This document shows, piece after piece, positions 33,392 to 43,075 of a stretch of 64,000 nucleotides of DNA (position 1 is its first letter; each line of letters starts with the position of its first letter). A program made the position numbers and the translations under genes. Below the pieces are notes generated by a model that saw nothing but the letters and a program-made list of their open reading frames with translations, ran no database searches and was not told the DNA's origin. Source of the DNA: Streptomyces sp. NBC_00510 (lineage in GTDB: Bacteria; Actinomycetota; Actinomycetes; Streptomycetales; Streptomycetaceae); contig CP107851.1 in assembly GCA_036013505.1 (NCBI GenBank), forward strand, positions 1,488,001 to 1,552,000, read 5' to 3'.

Positions 33392-35518
33392 GTGCTCGAC
33401 CGGATGAGAACGCCTCGTTCCCGGGGATGGGTCGTCGCGGTGGACATACAGCAGTCGGCGAAGGATGTCGGTCAGCCCCAGACGGCGGTGGGGCAGGCAG
33501 GGGTGTTCCGTGACCTGCTGCCCCTCGCGATGTGGCGGATCGACTCCGAGGGGCGGATCTCCCAGTGGTCGCTGGCCGCGCAGGAACTCTTCGGGCACAC
33601 CGCGCAGGAGGTGCTCGGCCGCAGCGCCACACCTCTGCTGGTCCCCGTGGCGAACTGGGAGCTGGCCGACGAGCTGACGCGCAGGGTGCTGTCGGGCGAG
33701 GCGGTCGTGGGCACGCTCCCCGTACGCCACCGCGACGGTCACTTGGTGACGATGGAGATGTGGATCTGCCCCACCGCCGACCCGCAGGGGCGCACCGGGC
33801 TGATGGGCATCGCCGCCGAGACCTCCGCGGTGCTGCGCATGCGGGACTCGCTGGCGGCGCTGGAGGGCCTGTTCACGCAGTCCCCCATCGGTCTGGCCAT
33901 GCTCGGCCCGGACCTGCGCTACGTACGGGTCAACGAGGCGCTGGCCCGTATGAACGGGGTCCCCGCCGCCCAGCACATCGGCAGGCGCGTGAGCGAGGTC
34001 GTCCCCGGGCTCAACACCATGGCGCTCGAGACCGTGATGCGCCAGGTGCTCGCCCGCGGCGAGCCGGTGGTGGACTTCCGGGGTCTCGGACGCACGGGCG
34101 CCGACCCCCTCAACGAGCGGGTGTGGTCGTGCTCCTTCTCCCCGCTCCTCGGCGGCGGCGGCCGCCGCTTGGGCGTGATCGCCACCCTGATCGACATCAG
34201 CCGCGAGGAGCGGGCCCAGCTCCAGGCCACCCGCGGACGGCAGCGGCTCGCCCTGCTCGCCGAGGCCGGCACCCGCATCGGCACCACGCTCGACCTGCGG
34301 CAGACCGCGGAGGAGGTGGTGCAGGTGCTCGTGCCCCGGGTGGCGGACTCCGCCGACGTGCATCTGCTGGAGGAGGTCCTCGACCCGGACGAGGCCGCCG
34401 CCTCCGCCCACGGCATGGTGCGCCGGCTCGCCGTCTCCTTCGCCGATCCGGCGGCGCCCGCCGAGGACCTGGCCGTCGGCATGACGCACCAGGTCCCCCG
34501 CGCGTCCGCGTACGAGCAGGTCATGGTGGAGGGACGGCCGATGCCGCTCACCAGGGCCGACATACCCCGGCTGGTGCCCGGCCCGGAGTACGAGCGGCTG
34601 CGGGGCTACCTGCGCACCCTCGGCTCCGCCCGCATGGTCCCGCTGGTGGCGCGCGGCACGGTGCTGGGCATCGTGATGGTCACCCGCTCCCGCAGGCGCG
34701 AGCCCTTCGACGACCAGGACAACCTGCTCATCGACGAACTCGCCGCCCGCGCGGCGCTCGGCATCGACAACGCGCGGATGTACTCCGCCCAGCGCCGCGC
34801 CGCCCTCACCCTGCAGCGCAGCCTCGCCAACACCGCGCTGCCCACGGTGCCCGGGCTGGAACTGGCCGGGCGGTACCTGCCGGCGAGCGACCACGAGGTG
34901 GGCGGCGACTGGTTCGACGTCATCGCGCTGCCCGGCGACAGGACCGCCCTGGTCATCGGGGACGTCATGGGCCACGGGGTGCACGCGGCGGCCGTCATGG
35001 GGCAGCTGCGGACGACGGTGCGCACCCTGGCCCGCCACGACATCCCCCCGGCCGAGCTGCTCCGCTCACTGGACGCGGCCGTCGCCGACGTCGGCGAGAA
35101 CGAGATGGCGACCTGCGTCTACGCCGTCCACGACCCGGCCGACGGCAGCTGCCTGGTCGCCCGCGCCGGGCACCCGCCGCCGGCGGTGGCCGGGGCCGGG
35201 AACGAGGTCGCCTTCCTGGACGGCCCGAGCGGAACACCCCTCGGCGTGGGCCGCCGGGACTTCCAGACCGAACGGGTGCTCCTGCCGCCGGGCGGCGTGC
35301 TGGTCCTCTACACCGACGGCCTGATCGAGGCCCGCGACCGCAACCTCGACCAGGGCATGCGCCAACTCGCCCGCGCCCTGCGCGATCCCGGCGAGCCGCT
35401 CTCCCGGGTCTGCGACCGCGTCCTCGCCCGTCTCCTGCCCCACGGCGCGCAGGACGACGTGGCGATCCTGCTGGCCCGGCCGCTCCACCCCGCCACCGGC
35501 CATGAGCCTGCGCACTGA
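33392..35518 (+). CDS. PAS-PAS-GAF-PP2C (SpoIIE-type) phosphatase
   Basis: A protein of up to 708 residues. A PAS domain at about 35-150 (LPLAMWRIDSEGRISQWSLA) and a second at 155-265 (LFTQSPIGLAMLGPDLRYVR) are followed by a GAF-type sensor at 275-475. A SpoIIE-type PP2C domain covers about 485-700. All metal-binding motifs are intact: GGDWFD, IGDVMGHG, LYTDGLIE and QDDVAILL. It ends without a HATPase domain. Such proteins dephosphorylate anti-anti-sigma factors. The start is uncertain: GTG 33392, ATG 33404 or GTG 33440. Confidence 0.88.
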   Translation: MLDRMRTPRSRGWVVAVDIQQSAKDVGQPQTAVGQAGVFRDLLPLAMWRIDSEGRISQWSLAAQELFGHTAQEVLGRSATPLLVPVANWELADELTRRVLSGEAVVGTLPVRHRDGHLVTMEMWICPTADPQGRTGLMGIAAETSAVLRMRDSLAALEGLFTQSPIGLAMLGPDLRYVRVNEALARMNGVPAAQHIGRRVSEVVPGLNTMALETVMRQVLARGEPVVDFRGLGRTGADPLNERVWSCSFSPLLGGGGRRLGVIATLIDISREERAQLQATRGRQRLALLAEAGTRIGTTLDLRQTAEEVVQVLVPRVADSADVHLLEEVLDPDEAAASAHGMVRRLAVSFADPAAPAEDLAVGMTHQVPRASAYEQVMVEGRPMPLTRADIPRLVPGPEYERLRGYLRTLGSARMVPLVARGTVLGIVMVTRSRRREPFDDQDNLLIDELAARAALGIDNARMYSAQRRAALTLQRSLANTALPTVPGLELAGRYLPASDHEVGGDWFDVIALPGDRTALVIGDVMGHGVHAAAVMGQLRTTVRTLARHDIPPAELLRSLDAAVADVGENEMATCVYAVHDPADGSCLVARAGHPPPAVAGAGNEVAFLDGPSGTPLGVGRRDFQTERVLLPPGGVLVLYTDGLIEARDRNLDQGMRQLARALRDPGEPLSRVCDRVLARLLPHGAQDDVAILLARPLHPATGHEPAH

Positions 35519-35671
35519 GCGGGCGCCGGCGCCCTGCGGGCCACGCGGGACCGGCCGTGCGGGCCGATACTGGAACCACGCCCCCATGGGCGTCCCTCCC
35601 GAGCCCCGGCGGAGAACCACCCCAGGTGACGCAGCTCGCCCGCTTCTCCCGCACGTGCGACGGTGATAGCG

Positions 35672-38113
35672 ATGGACAACCCGGCCAAGACGTTCAGCGA
35701 GTCACCGGAGGACCCGTTCTCGGTGCACGCCGCGGCCTCGGTGGTGCTGGACGACCACGCGTCCGTGGTGGGGTGGAGCACCCGCGCCGAGACGCTGCTC
35801 GGCCACCGGGCCCAGGACGTCCTGGGCCGGTCGGCTCCCGAACTCCTGCTCCACCCCGGCGACCAGGAGCTGGTCCTGACCGCCACCGCGGCCTGCGTCC
35901 GGGCGGGCGGCTGGTTCGGTGTCGTGCCCGTGCTGCACCGGGACGGACGGCGGGTTGAGGTCGGCTGCCGGATCCGCGCCATCGCGCGGGAGGGCCGGCG
36001 CCGCGAGTGGTACGTGGTCGCGGCACCCGCCGCCGAGGTCGTCCGGTGGGAGACGGACCGGTGGGTGCTGGAAGGGTTGTTCCGCCGTTCCCCCATCGGG
36101 CTGGCGGTCTACGCCCCCGACCTGACCTTCCTGCGGGTGAACCGGGCGATCACCAAGTTCAGCGGGGTCCCCGCGGAGAAGCACCATGGCCTGCGCACGG
36201 GGGACTTCCTCTTCGGGCCGGACGCCGACGCCGTGGACCACCAGTTGCGGCGGGTGCTCGAGACGGGCCGGTCCTCGATCTTCTCCGAGCTGCCCTGCCG
36301 GCTGCGCCGCGACCCGCAGCGCGAACTGTACGTGTCCGTCTCGGCGTTCCGGATGCAGGACGACAACGGGCACGTCCTCGGGGTGACCCAGACCGTCGAG
36401 GACGTCACAGCACGCTACCAGGCCCGCCGCAGGCTGGCCCTGCTCAGCGAGGCCGGGGCCCGGATCGGCACCACGCTGGACGTCGGCCGCACCGCCCGCG
36501 AACTGGCCGAGGTGGCCGTGCCCGGGCTGGCCGACAGCGCCTCCGTCGACCTGCTGGAGGCCGTGCCCCAGGGTGACGAGCCCGCCCAGGACTCGTTCCG
36601 TACGGTCTGCCGCGCGGCGGTCCAGTCGGTCTTCCCGGACACCCAGAAGATCATGTACCCGGTGGGACACACCATCCGCATCCCCCCGGGGTCGACGCAG
36701 GCGCGGTCACTGAGCGAGGGCCGCCCGGTCTTCGAGTCGGACATGGGCCGGGCCCTCGCCTGGCTCGATGACGACCCCGTGCGGGCCAGGGCCGCCCGCG
36801 AGGTCGGCGCGCACTCCCTGATGGTGGTGCCACTGCTGGCCCGCGGGCTCGTGCTCGGGCTGATCAGCCTCTGGCGGACCCGCGGCCGCGAGCCCTTCGA
36901 GGCCGACGACCTCACCCTCGCCGAGGAGTTCGCCGCCCGCGCGGCCCTGAGCATCGACAACGCCCGCCGTTACACCCAGCAGCACCAGGCGGCCCTCACC
37001 CTCCAGCACAGCCTGCTCCCCGGGGACGTGCCCTGGCACCCCGCCGCCGAGGTGGCCCACCGCTACCTGCCCGCCAACACCGCCACCGGGGTCGGCGGCG
37101 ACTGGTTCGACGTCATCCCGCTCTCGGGGCTCCGCATCGCCCTGGTGGTGGGCGACGTCGTCGGCCGCGGTCTGCACGCGGCGGCCACCATGGGCCGGCT
37201 GCGCACCGCCGTGCACACCCTGGCCCACCTGGACCCCACCCCGGACGAGGTGCTGTCGCACCTCGACGACCTCGTGGACCGGCTCGCCTCGGAACAGCGC
37301 GAGAGCGACGAGAACGCCCCACCGGTCGTCGGCGCGACCTGCCTCTACGCCGTCTACGACCCGGTCTCCCGGCGCTGCTCGCTCGCCCGGGCCGGCCATC
37401 CGCCCCCCGTGGTCGTCACCCCGGAGGGACGGGCGAGCCTGGTCAACATCCCCCCGGGCCCGCCGCTGGGCCTCGGCGGCCTCCCCTTCGAGACCGCCGA
37501 GATCGAACTGGCCGAGGGCAGCATCCTCGCGCTCTACACCGACGGCCTGCTGTGCACCCGCTGCCGCGACCTCGACGACAGCCTCGCGATGCTGTGCGGG
37601 GCGCTCACGGCGCCGTCCGGCTCCCTGGAGGAGACCTGCAGCGCCGTCGAGGACACCCTCCTCAAGGCACGCCGCTCCACCGAGGCCGCCGACGACGTGG
37701 CCCTCCTCGTCGCCCGGACCCGCGTCCTCGCGCCGGAACAGGTCGCCACCTGGGACCTCCCGCCGGACGCCACCGCCGCCGGACGGGCCCGCACGCTGGT
37801 GGAGTCCCAGCTCGCCACGTGGGGACTGCAGGAGGCGGCCTTCGTGACCGAACTGATCGTCAGCGAGCTGGTCACCAACGCGTACCGCTACGCGGGCGGG
37901 CCCATCACGCTGCGGCTGATCCGCGACAGCCACCTCATCTGCGAGGTCTCCGACACCAGCAGCACCTCCCCGCACCTGCGCAGGGCGCGGACGACGGACG
38001 AGGGCGGGCGCGGGCTGTTCCTGGTCGCGCAGCTCAGTGAACGCTGGGGCGCCCGCTACACGCGCGAGGGCAAGACGATCTGGGCCGAGCAGCCCCTGCA
38101 GGCCGCCTTCTGA
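35672..38113 (+). CDS. PAS-GAF-PP2C-HATPase sigma-regulation protein
   Basis: A protein of about 813 residues. PAS-like sensor domains lie at about 15-120 and 130-245 (LFRRSPIGLAVYAPDLTFLR), a GAF domain at 258-440, a PP2C domain at 452-685 with intact GGDWFD, VGDVVGRG, LYTDGLL and ADDVALL motifs, and a RsbW-like HATPase at 690-813 (TELIVSELVTNAYRYAGG, DEGGRGLFLVAQLS). It thus joins phosphatase and anti-sigma kinase in one chain. It follows the previous phosphatase gene by 153 bases and may be co-expressed. A GTG at 35663 is an alternative start. Confidence 0.9.
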   Translation: MDNPAKTFSESPEDPFSVHAAASVVLDDHASVVGWSTRAETLLGHRAQDVLGRSAPELLLHPGDQELVLTATAACVRAGGWFGVVPVLHRDGRRVEVGCRIRAIAREGRRREWYVVAAPAAEVVRWETDRWVLEGLFRRSPIGLAVYAPDLTFLRVNRAITKFSGVPAEKHHGLRTGDFLFGPDADAVDHQLRRVLETGRSSIFSELPCRLRRDPQRELYVSVSAFRMQDDNGHVLGVTQTVEDVTARYQARRRLALLSEAGARIGTTLDVGRTARELAEVAVPGLADSASVDLLEAVPQGDEPAQDSFRTVCRAAVQSVFPDTQKIMYPVGHTIRIPPGSTQARSLSEGRPVFESDMGRALAWLDDDPVRARAAREVGAHSLMVVPLLARGLVLGLISLWRTRGREPFEADDLTLAEEFAARAALSIDNARRYTQQHQAALTLQHSLLPGDVPWHPAAEVAHRYLPANTATGVGGDWFDVIPLSGLRIALVVGDVVGRGLHAAATMGRLRTAVHTLAHLDPTPDEVLSHLDDLVDRLASEQRESDENAPPVVGATCLYAVYDPVSRRCSLARAGHPPPVVVTPEGRASLVNIPPGPPLGLGGLPFETAEIELAEGSILALYTDGLLCTRCRDLDDSLAMLCGALTAPSGSLEETCSAVEDTLLKARRSTEAADDVALLVARTRVLAPEQVATWDLPPDATAAGRARTLVESQLATWGLQEAAFVTELIVSELVTNAYRYAGGPITLRLIRDSHLICEVSDTSSTSPHLRRARTTDEGGRGLFLVAQLSERWGARYTREGKTIWAEQPLQAAF

Positions 38114-38381
38114 GCGGGTACGGCACGTCGACACCGCACCTGCCCGGCGTCCCAACCGACGCTGGTCCCGCACGGCGTCCCGGTGGCTGACGGCCCGAAG
38201 GCGGTGCACCGGTCTCCGCACGTACGACGACCCGCCCCGCTCGGAGCCGGCTGCGTCCGGCAGCAGACCTCACGCGACCTGCTGCCCCGCTCGGCGGCCG
38301 GATCATGGGCCGCACGGCACGTGCCGACCGGCGGCGAACAGCAGCGGACGACCGCCCTCGCCGGGCCACCCCGCGCGGGGC

Positions 38382-38891
38382 TCAGCGGGGCGGCAGTGCG
38401 GTGCCGCAGCGGGAGCAGTACAGGGCGTCGCTCTCGCCGGCCAGGCGGCCGCAGTCCGCGCAGACGCGGTGCAGCAGGCAGGCCGCTTCGCCCGCTTCCG
38501 GCGCGGGGGCGGGAGCGGGAGCGGGGCCGGCGATGGTGAGGCCGGGGCGGCGGGCGTGCACCGTGAGGTAGGTCAGTCCCACGGCGCCGGCGTACAGCGC
38601 GCGGCAGGTGCCGCGGGGCAGCCAGGCGAGGGCGCCGGGCGCCAGGGTCGTCTGGCGTCCGCCGTCGTCGCCCGAAAGGTGCCCGCCGCCGGCGACGACG
38701 TACAGCAGGACGTCCAGGTCGGCCTCGACGTGCGGCCGGACCTCGGTGCCCGCCGGAAGGCGGATGACGTTGGCGTCGAGCTGGCGGCGGTCCGCGCCGA
38801 GCCGCCACAGCGCTCCGCGCTGCCCGACGGGCGTACGGCCGATCAGATCCGCCACCTGGGCGAGGACACCCGGCTCGGGCTTGGTCTCCAC
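38382..38891 (-). CDS. Cupin-like protein with C-terminal zinc ribbon
   Basis: A 169-residue protein. Residues about 15-115 have the strand order and Gly/His pattern of a cupin (IRLPAGTEVRPHVEADLDVL, GGGHLSGDDGG, LAPGALAWLPRGT). An Ala-Pro linker (PAPAPAPAPEAGEAA) leads to a zinc ribbon with four Cys in two pairs, CADC and CSRC. The GTG at 38891 has GGGAGGA upstream. The combination suggests a small regulatory or binding protein; no enzyme activity can be read. The preceding 38114-38381 stretch holds no recognisable gene. Confidence 0.75.
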   Translation of the reverse strand: METKPEPGVLAQVADLIGRTPVGQRGALWRLGADRRQLDANVIRLPAGTEVRPHVEADLDVLLYVVAGGGHLSGDDGGRQTTLAPGALAWLPRGTCRALYAGAVGLTYLTVHARRPGLTIAGPAPAPAPAPEAGEAACLLHRVCADCGRLAGESDALYCSRCGTALPPR

Positions 38892-39047
38892 GTTCGTCCT
38901 CCCTGCAGCTGTGGAACAGCGGAACCGTACTCCGCCCAGGGTGCCGCCGCACGGCGGCGATGCGGCGGTGCCCCGACGCGACGGGCGCTCCGGGGAGGCG
39001 GACCATGGGGGCATGACGCCGGAGCGGACGCCACCGGGGAGGCCGTG

Positions 39048-40109
39048 ATGCCAGTGGGCCGGATCGGGATGGTCGTGCACGGTGCGCGCGAGGACGCGAG
39101 CGAGGCCGCCGCGGCGGTCGACCGCTGGTGCGCGCGGCACGGGGTCCCCGCGGTGGAGATCGACGTGTGGCGCAAGGACCGGCCCCGGCACAGCGGTCAG
39201 GAGGAGGCGGCCACGGCCGGCTACCCGGACCTGATCGTGACCCTCGGCGGCGACGGCACCTTCCTGCGCGGCGCGCGGGTGGCCGCCGCGTGCGGGGCGG
39301 CCGTGCTCGGCGTGGACCTGGGGCGGGTCGGCTTCCTCACCGAGGTGTGCACCGAGGACGTGGAGCGGGCGCTCGACTGCGTGCACGAGGGCCGGGCGAC
39401 CGTCGAGGACCGCATGACGCTCACGCTGCGGGCGTCCCGGCCGCTGGAGATCCCCGAGGGCATCGAGTCCCTGCTGCGGTACGGGCGCGGCCCCGCGCTG
39501 CCGCCGCCACGGGTGCGGCCCGGCGACCCCGAGGACGTCGGCTGGGGCGTGCCGATGGCCGTCAACGCCGTCAACGACGTGGTCTTCGAGAAGCTCGCCC
39601 GGGACCGGCAGGCCAGTCTCGCGGTGTACCTGGCGGGCCGTCTGTTCGCGTCCTACTCCGCGGACGCGGTCGTCGTGGCCACCCCGACGGGTTCCACCGC
39701 GTACAGCTTCGCCGCAGGGGGCCCGGTGGTCTCCCCGCACATGGACGCGATCGTGTTCACCCCCGTCGCGCCGCACATGGCCTTCGACCGGACCCTGGTG
39801 GCGGCCCCCGACGAGGTCCTGGGGGTCCGCGTGCTGACCCGCTCCGGCCGGGTCGCGGTCAGCATCGACGGCCAGCTGAGGGGCGTCCTCGATCCGGGTG
39901 ACTGGGTCGGGGTGTACAAGGCCCGGCACCGGCTGCGGTTGATCCGGCTGGGCCCGACCGACTTCTACGGGCGCGTGCGCGACCGCTTCCGGCTCAGTGA
40001 CGCCCCGGCCGCGGCCGCCGACGGGGAGGTCCCGCCGCTGTACCGGCCGAAGTCCCCCGTCCCGCCCGACCTGCGGAATCTGCGCTTCCCACCCCTTGAC
40101 GGGCACTGA
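39048..40109 (+). CDS. nadK: NAD(+) kinase
   Basis: A 353-residue cytoplasmic enzyme phosphorylating NAD to NADP. The diagnostic GGDGT motif is in TLGGDGTFLRGAR near residue 68, the second NAD-site motif in TPTGSTAYSFAAGGP near 210, and the late strand pattern is VSIDGQL. An insertion with a Pro-rich loop near 140-160 and a C-terminal extension make it longer than most (about 300). The ATG follows GGGGAGG. Streptomyces usually have more than one NAD kinase. Its 3' end overlaps the antisense LysR gene by 116 bases. Confidence 0.9.
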   Translation: MPVGRIGMVVHGAREDASEAAAAVDRWCARHGVPAVEIDVWRKDRPRHSGQEEAATAGYPDLIVTLGGDGTFLRGARVAAACGAAVLGVDLGRVGFLTEVCTEDVERALDCVHEGRATVEDRMTLTLRASRPLEIPEGIESLLRYGRGPALPPPRVRPGDPEDVGWGVPMAVNAVNDVVFEKLARDRQASLAVYLAGRLFASYSADAVVVATPTGSTAYSFAAGGPVVSPHMDAIVFTPVAPHMAFDRTLVAAPDEVLGVRVLTRSGRVAVSIDGQLRGVLDPGDWVGVYKARHRLRLIRLGPTDFYGRVRDRFRLSDAPAAAADGEVPPLYRPKSPVPPDLRNLRFPPLDGH

Positions 40110-41019
40110 CCGCGCCCTGCCGGGCGATCCCTGCCAGCTCCCGCGCCGGCCCGGTCAGGTCGCGCCCGTGGGCGCGCACCACGCGCAGCGTCCGCGTCAG
40201 GTCGAGTCCAGCCACGGGGACGGCGACGACGCTGCCGCTCGCGAGTTCCGCGGTGAGGGCGAGGGAGCTGAGGACGGCCGGGGCGAGGCCGTCGGCGACG
40301 GCTGTCTTGATGGCGGTGGTGGAGGGGAGTTCGAGGAGCGGATCGGTGAGCGCGAGCCCCGTCCCCTCGGCCAGGGCGTGCTCGAGGTAGCGGCGGGTGC
40401 CGGAGCCGCGTTCACGGCTGACCAGGGGTGTCGCGGCGAGTTCGGCGGCGCCGATGCCGGACCGGCGGCGCGCCCAGCGGTGGGAGGGGGCGACGACAAC
40501 GGTCAGCTCGTCGTGCGCGACCGGCTGGGCGACCAGCCCGCGCGGGACGTCCGGGCCCTCGACGAAACCGAGGTGCACCTCGCCGGCCAGGACGGCCGCG
40601 GCCACGTCCTCGGAGTTGCCCGCGGTCAGCGCGACCGTGGTGCGCGGGGCGCCCGCCCGCAGGATCAGCAGCCACTGCGGCAGGAGGTACTCGGCGACCG
40701 TCATGCTCGCCGCCACCCGCAGCCGGCTCTCCGCGGTGCCGCGCAGCGAGGTGACCCCGGCGTCCAGCGAGGCGGCGGCGTCGACGGCGGTGCGCGCCCA
40801 GTCCGCGACCAGCGCGCCGTGCTCGGTGAGCCGCGAACCGCGCGGTGACCGTTCCAGCAGCTGCAGACCGAGCCGGCGTTCGAGGTGGCGGAGGCGGGAG
40901 CTCGCGGCCGGCTGGCTGACGCCGTGGGCCCGCGCGGCGGCGCCGACGCTGCCGAGGCTCGCGACCGACAGCAGCAGGTCGTACGCCGCCAGGTCGCTCA
41001 CGCGCTCGGGCAGGGGCAT
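39994..41019 (-). CDS. LysR-type transcriptional regulator
   Basis: A protein of up to 341 residues. The winged HTH is at about 8-67 (LLSVASLGSVGAAARAHGVS, PAASSRLRHLERRLG) and the two-lobed effector domain at 95-300 (SRLRVAASMTVAEYLLPQWL). The sequence resembles CysL/YwfK-type regulators. Family similarity fades after residue about 300, and the last 35 residues are low-complexity and overlap the NAD kinase gene on the other strand, so the frame may simply lack an early stop. It is divergent from a TDT-family exporter gene, with a GGGC-N17-GCCC dyad containing LysR-like T-N11-A spacing at 41014-41038. Confidence 0.85.
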   Translation of the reverse strand: MPLPERVSDLAAYDLLLSVASLGSVGAAARAHGVSQPAASSRLRHLERRLGLQLLERSPRGSRLTEHGALVADWARTAVDAAASLDAGVTSLRGTAESRLRVAASMTVAEYLLPQWLLILRAGAPRTTVALTAGNSEDVAAAVLAGEVHLGFVEGPDVPRGLVAQPVAHDELTVVVAPSHRWARRRSGIGAAELAATPLVSRERGSGTRRYLEHALAEGTGLALTDPLLELPSTTAIKTAVADGLAPAVLSSLALTAELASGSVVAVPVAGLDLTRTLRVVRAHGRDLTGPARELAGIARQGAVSARQGVGSADSAGRAGRGTSAGTAAGPPRRRPRPGRH

Positions 41020-41089
41020 AAGCCCAGTCTATGAGCCCATCCGGAAGTGCTCCCTACCGGTCGTGCCCGGCCGGGGCGACGCTACGGAC

Positions 41090-42250
41090 ATGCCTTCGAC
41101 GCTCGCTCTTCCCTCCCGGCCCGGCGCCCACCCGCGCACCGGGCTGCTGCGGGAGCTGGACCACCCCTCCCAGCTCTTCCGCGACCTCGGCCCCAACTGG
41201 TTCGCCTCGGTGATGGGCACCGGCATCGTCGCCACGGCGGCGGCCGGGCTCCCGGCGCACGTACCGGGACTGCGGACGGCCGCCACGGTCGTGTGGGCGC
41301 TGGCGGCCGCCTGGCTAGTGGCGCTCTCCGCGGGCTGGGCGGTGCACTGGACCCGGTACCGCGACCGCGCGCGGGCGCACGCCGGCCATCCGGTGATGGC
41401 GCACTTCTGGGGTGCCCCGGCGATGGCGCTGCTGACCGTGGGCGCGGGCACGCTGGCGCTGGGCTCGGACTGGATCGGGCCGCACGCGGCCCTGGCGGTG
41501 GACGCGGTGCTCTGGTCGGCGGGCACCCTGCTGGGCCTGGTGACCTGGGTGTGGATCCCCTACCGCGCGATGACCGAGCACCGCGTGGCCGACGACTCGG
41601 CGTTCGGCGGCTGGCTGATGCCGGTCGTCCCGCCGATGGTGTCCGCCGCCACCGGGGCCGCCCTCGTCCCGCACCTCCCCGCCGGGCAGGCGCGGCTGAC
41701 GCTGCTGCTGGCGTGCTACGCGATGTTCGGGATGAGCCTGATCGCGAGCCTGGTGATCATCCCGCAGATCTGGGGCCGGCTGGTGCGCCACAAGACGGGC
41801 CCGGCGGCCATGGTGCCGACCCTGTGGATCGTGCTCGGCCCGCTGGGGCAGTCCGTCACGGCGGCCAATCTCCTGGGGCACGCGGCGCCCACCGCCCTGC
41901 CCCGCCCCTACGCCACCGGGGCCGAGGTCTTCGGCTACCTCTACGGCGTGCCCACCTGGGGGTTCGCCATGATGTGGCTGGCCCTGGCGGCGGCGCTCAC
42001 CCTGCGCACCGCGCGGCGCGGACTGCCGTTCACCCTGACCTGGTGGAGCTTCACCTTCCCGCTGGGCACGTGCGTGACCGGGACGAGCGCGCTGGCGCTG
42101 CGGCTGCACTCGACGGCGTTCCAGGGGGCGGCGCTGGTCCTGTACGCGGGCCTGGTGGCGGCGTGGGCGCTCGTCGCGGTGCGGACCGTCCGCGCCGGGG
42201 CGCGCGGCACGCTGTTCCTGCCGCCCGCCCCGGCGGCGCCCCGCGCCTGA
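41090..42250 (+). CDS. TDT-family transporter (TehA/sulfite-exporter type)
   Basis: A 386-residue membrane protein with about ten predicted spans. The opening PNWFASVMGTGIVATAAAG is the family signature of the tellurite-resistance/dicarboxylate transporter group. Other typical segments are MAHFWGAPAMALLTVGAG, GGWLMPVVPPMVSAATGAAL and TWWSFTFPLGTCVTG. Members export sulfite (Ssu1) or carry malate. The divergent CysL-like LysR gene favours sulfite export, as inference. The ATG at 41090 has a weak ribosome-binding site. Confidence 0.87.
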   Translation: MPSTLALPSRPGAHPRTGLLRELDHPSQLFRDLGPNWFASVMGTGIVATAAAGLPAHVPGLRTAATVVWALAAAWLVALSAGWAVHWTRYRDRARAHAGHPVMAHFWGAPAMALLTVGAGTLALGSDWIGPHAALAVDAVLWSAGTLLGLVTWVWIPYRAMTEHRVADDSAFGGWLMPVVPPMVSAATGAALVPHLPAGQARLTLLLACYAMFGMSLIASLVIIPQIWGRLVRHKTGPAAMVPTLWIVLGPLGQSVTAANLLGHAAPTALPRPYATGAEVFGYLYGVPTWGFAMMWLALAAALTLRTARRGLPFTLTWWSFTFPLGTCVTGTSALALRLHSTAFQGAALVLYAGLVAAWALVAVRTVRAGARGTLFLPPAPAAPRA

Positions 42251-42260
42251 ACGAAGGGGA

Positions 42261-43043
42261 TCACAGACCCTGCCAGGACGGCTTCGCCGCGTAGGTGGCC
42301 CGGAAGTAGTCGGCCAGCTTCAGCTTGGACGCGGCCGCCTCGTCGACGACGACGGTGGCGTGCGGGTGCAGCTGGAGCGCGGAGGCGGGGACGACCGCCG
42401 CCAGCGGGCCCTCGACGGCCAGGGCGACCGCCTCGGCCTTCGCCTCGCCCGTGGCCAGCAGCACGAGGTGCCGGGCTTCCAGGATGGTGCCGATGCCCTG
42501 GGTGATGACGTGGTGCGGCACGTCCTCGGGGCGGTCGAAGAAGCGCGCGTTGTCCTTGCGGGTCTGCTCGGTCAGCGTCTTGATCCGGGTCCGGGAGGCC
42601 AGCGAGGAGCACGGCTCGTTGAAGCCGATGTGGCCGTCGGTACCGATGCCGAGCAGCTGCAGGTCGACCCCGCCGGCCGCCGCCAGCGTGCGCTCGTACG
42701 CCGCGCACGCCTCGACGATGTCCTCGGCGGTGCCGTCGGGTCCCATGAACGACTCCTGGGCGAGGCCGAGGGGCTCGACGACCTCGCGCAGCACCACGGA
42801 GCGGTAGGACTCCGGGTGCCCGGCGGGCAGTCCGACGTACTCGTCCAGCTGGCAGATCCGGGCGCGCGACACCTCGGCGCGGCCCTCGCCGGCCAGGCCG
42901 GCGAGGGCCCGGTAGACCGGCAGCGGGGTCGAACCGGTGGCGACGCCGAGCAGCGCGTCGGGCTTGCGGCGCAGCAGGTCCGCGATGGCACCCGCGATGA
43001 GTTCGCCGCCCGCGGTGGCGTCCGGAACGATGACGACTTCCAC
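42261..43043 (-). CDS. nagB: Glucosamine-6-phosphate deaminase
   Basis: A 260-residue enzyme turning glucosamine-6-phosphate into fructose-6-phosphate and ammonia. Landmarks are the phosphate loop ATGSTPLPVYRAL, the catalytic Asp in QLDEYVGLP and the GIGTDGHIGFNEP motif with His and Glu. The end KLKLADYFRATY is typical. The length equals the family norm. A DasR-type operator lies 33 bases before its start, so it belongs to the N-acetylglucosamine regulon that links nutrition with development and antibiotic production in Streptomyces. Confidence 0.95.
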   Translation of the reverse strand: MEVVIVPDATAGGELIAGAIADLLRRKPDALLGVATGSTPLPVYRALAGLAGEGRAEVSRARICQLDEYVGLPAGHPESYRSVVLREVVEPLGLAQESFMGPDGTAEDIVEACAAYERTLAAAGGVDLQLLGIGTDGHIGFNEPCSSLASRTRIKTLTEQTRKDNARFFDRPEDVPHHVITQGIGTILEARHLVLLATGEAKAEAVALAVEGPLAAVVPASALQLHPHATVVVDEAAASKLKLADYFRATYAAKPSWQGL

Positions 43044-43075
43044 TTCGGTTCCGCCGATCTGGTGAGGGAGACCTA

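Noticed and set aside
38892..40106. N-terminal extension of the cupin gene across the NAD kinase gene
   Set aside because: The frame stays open only because of GC bias. A GTG at 38891 with a good ribosome-binding site starts the real domain.
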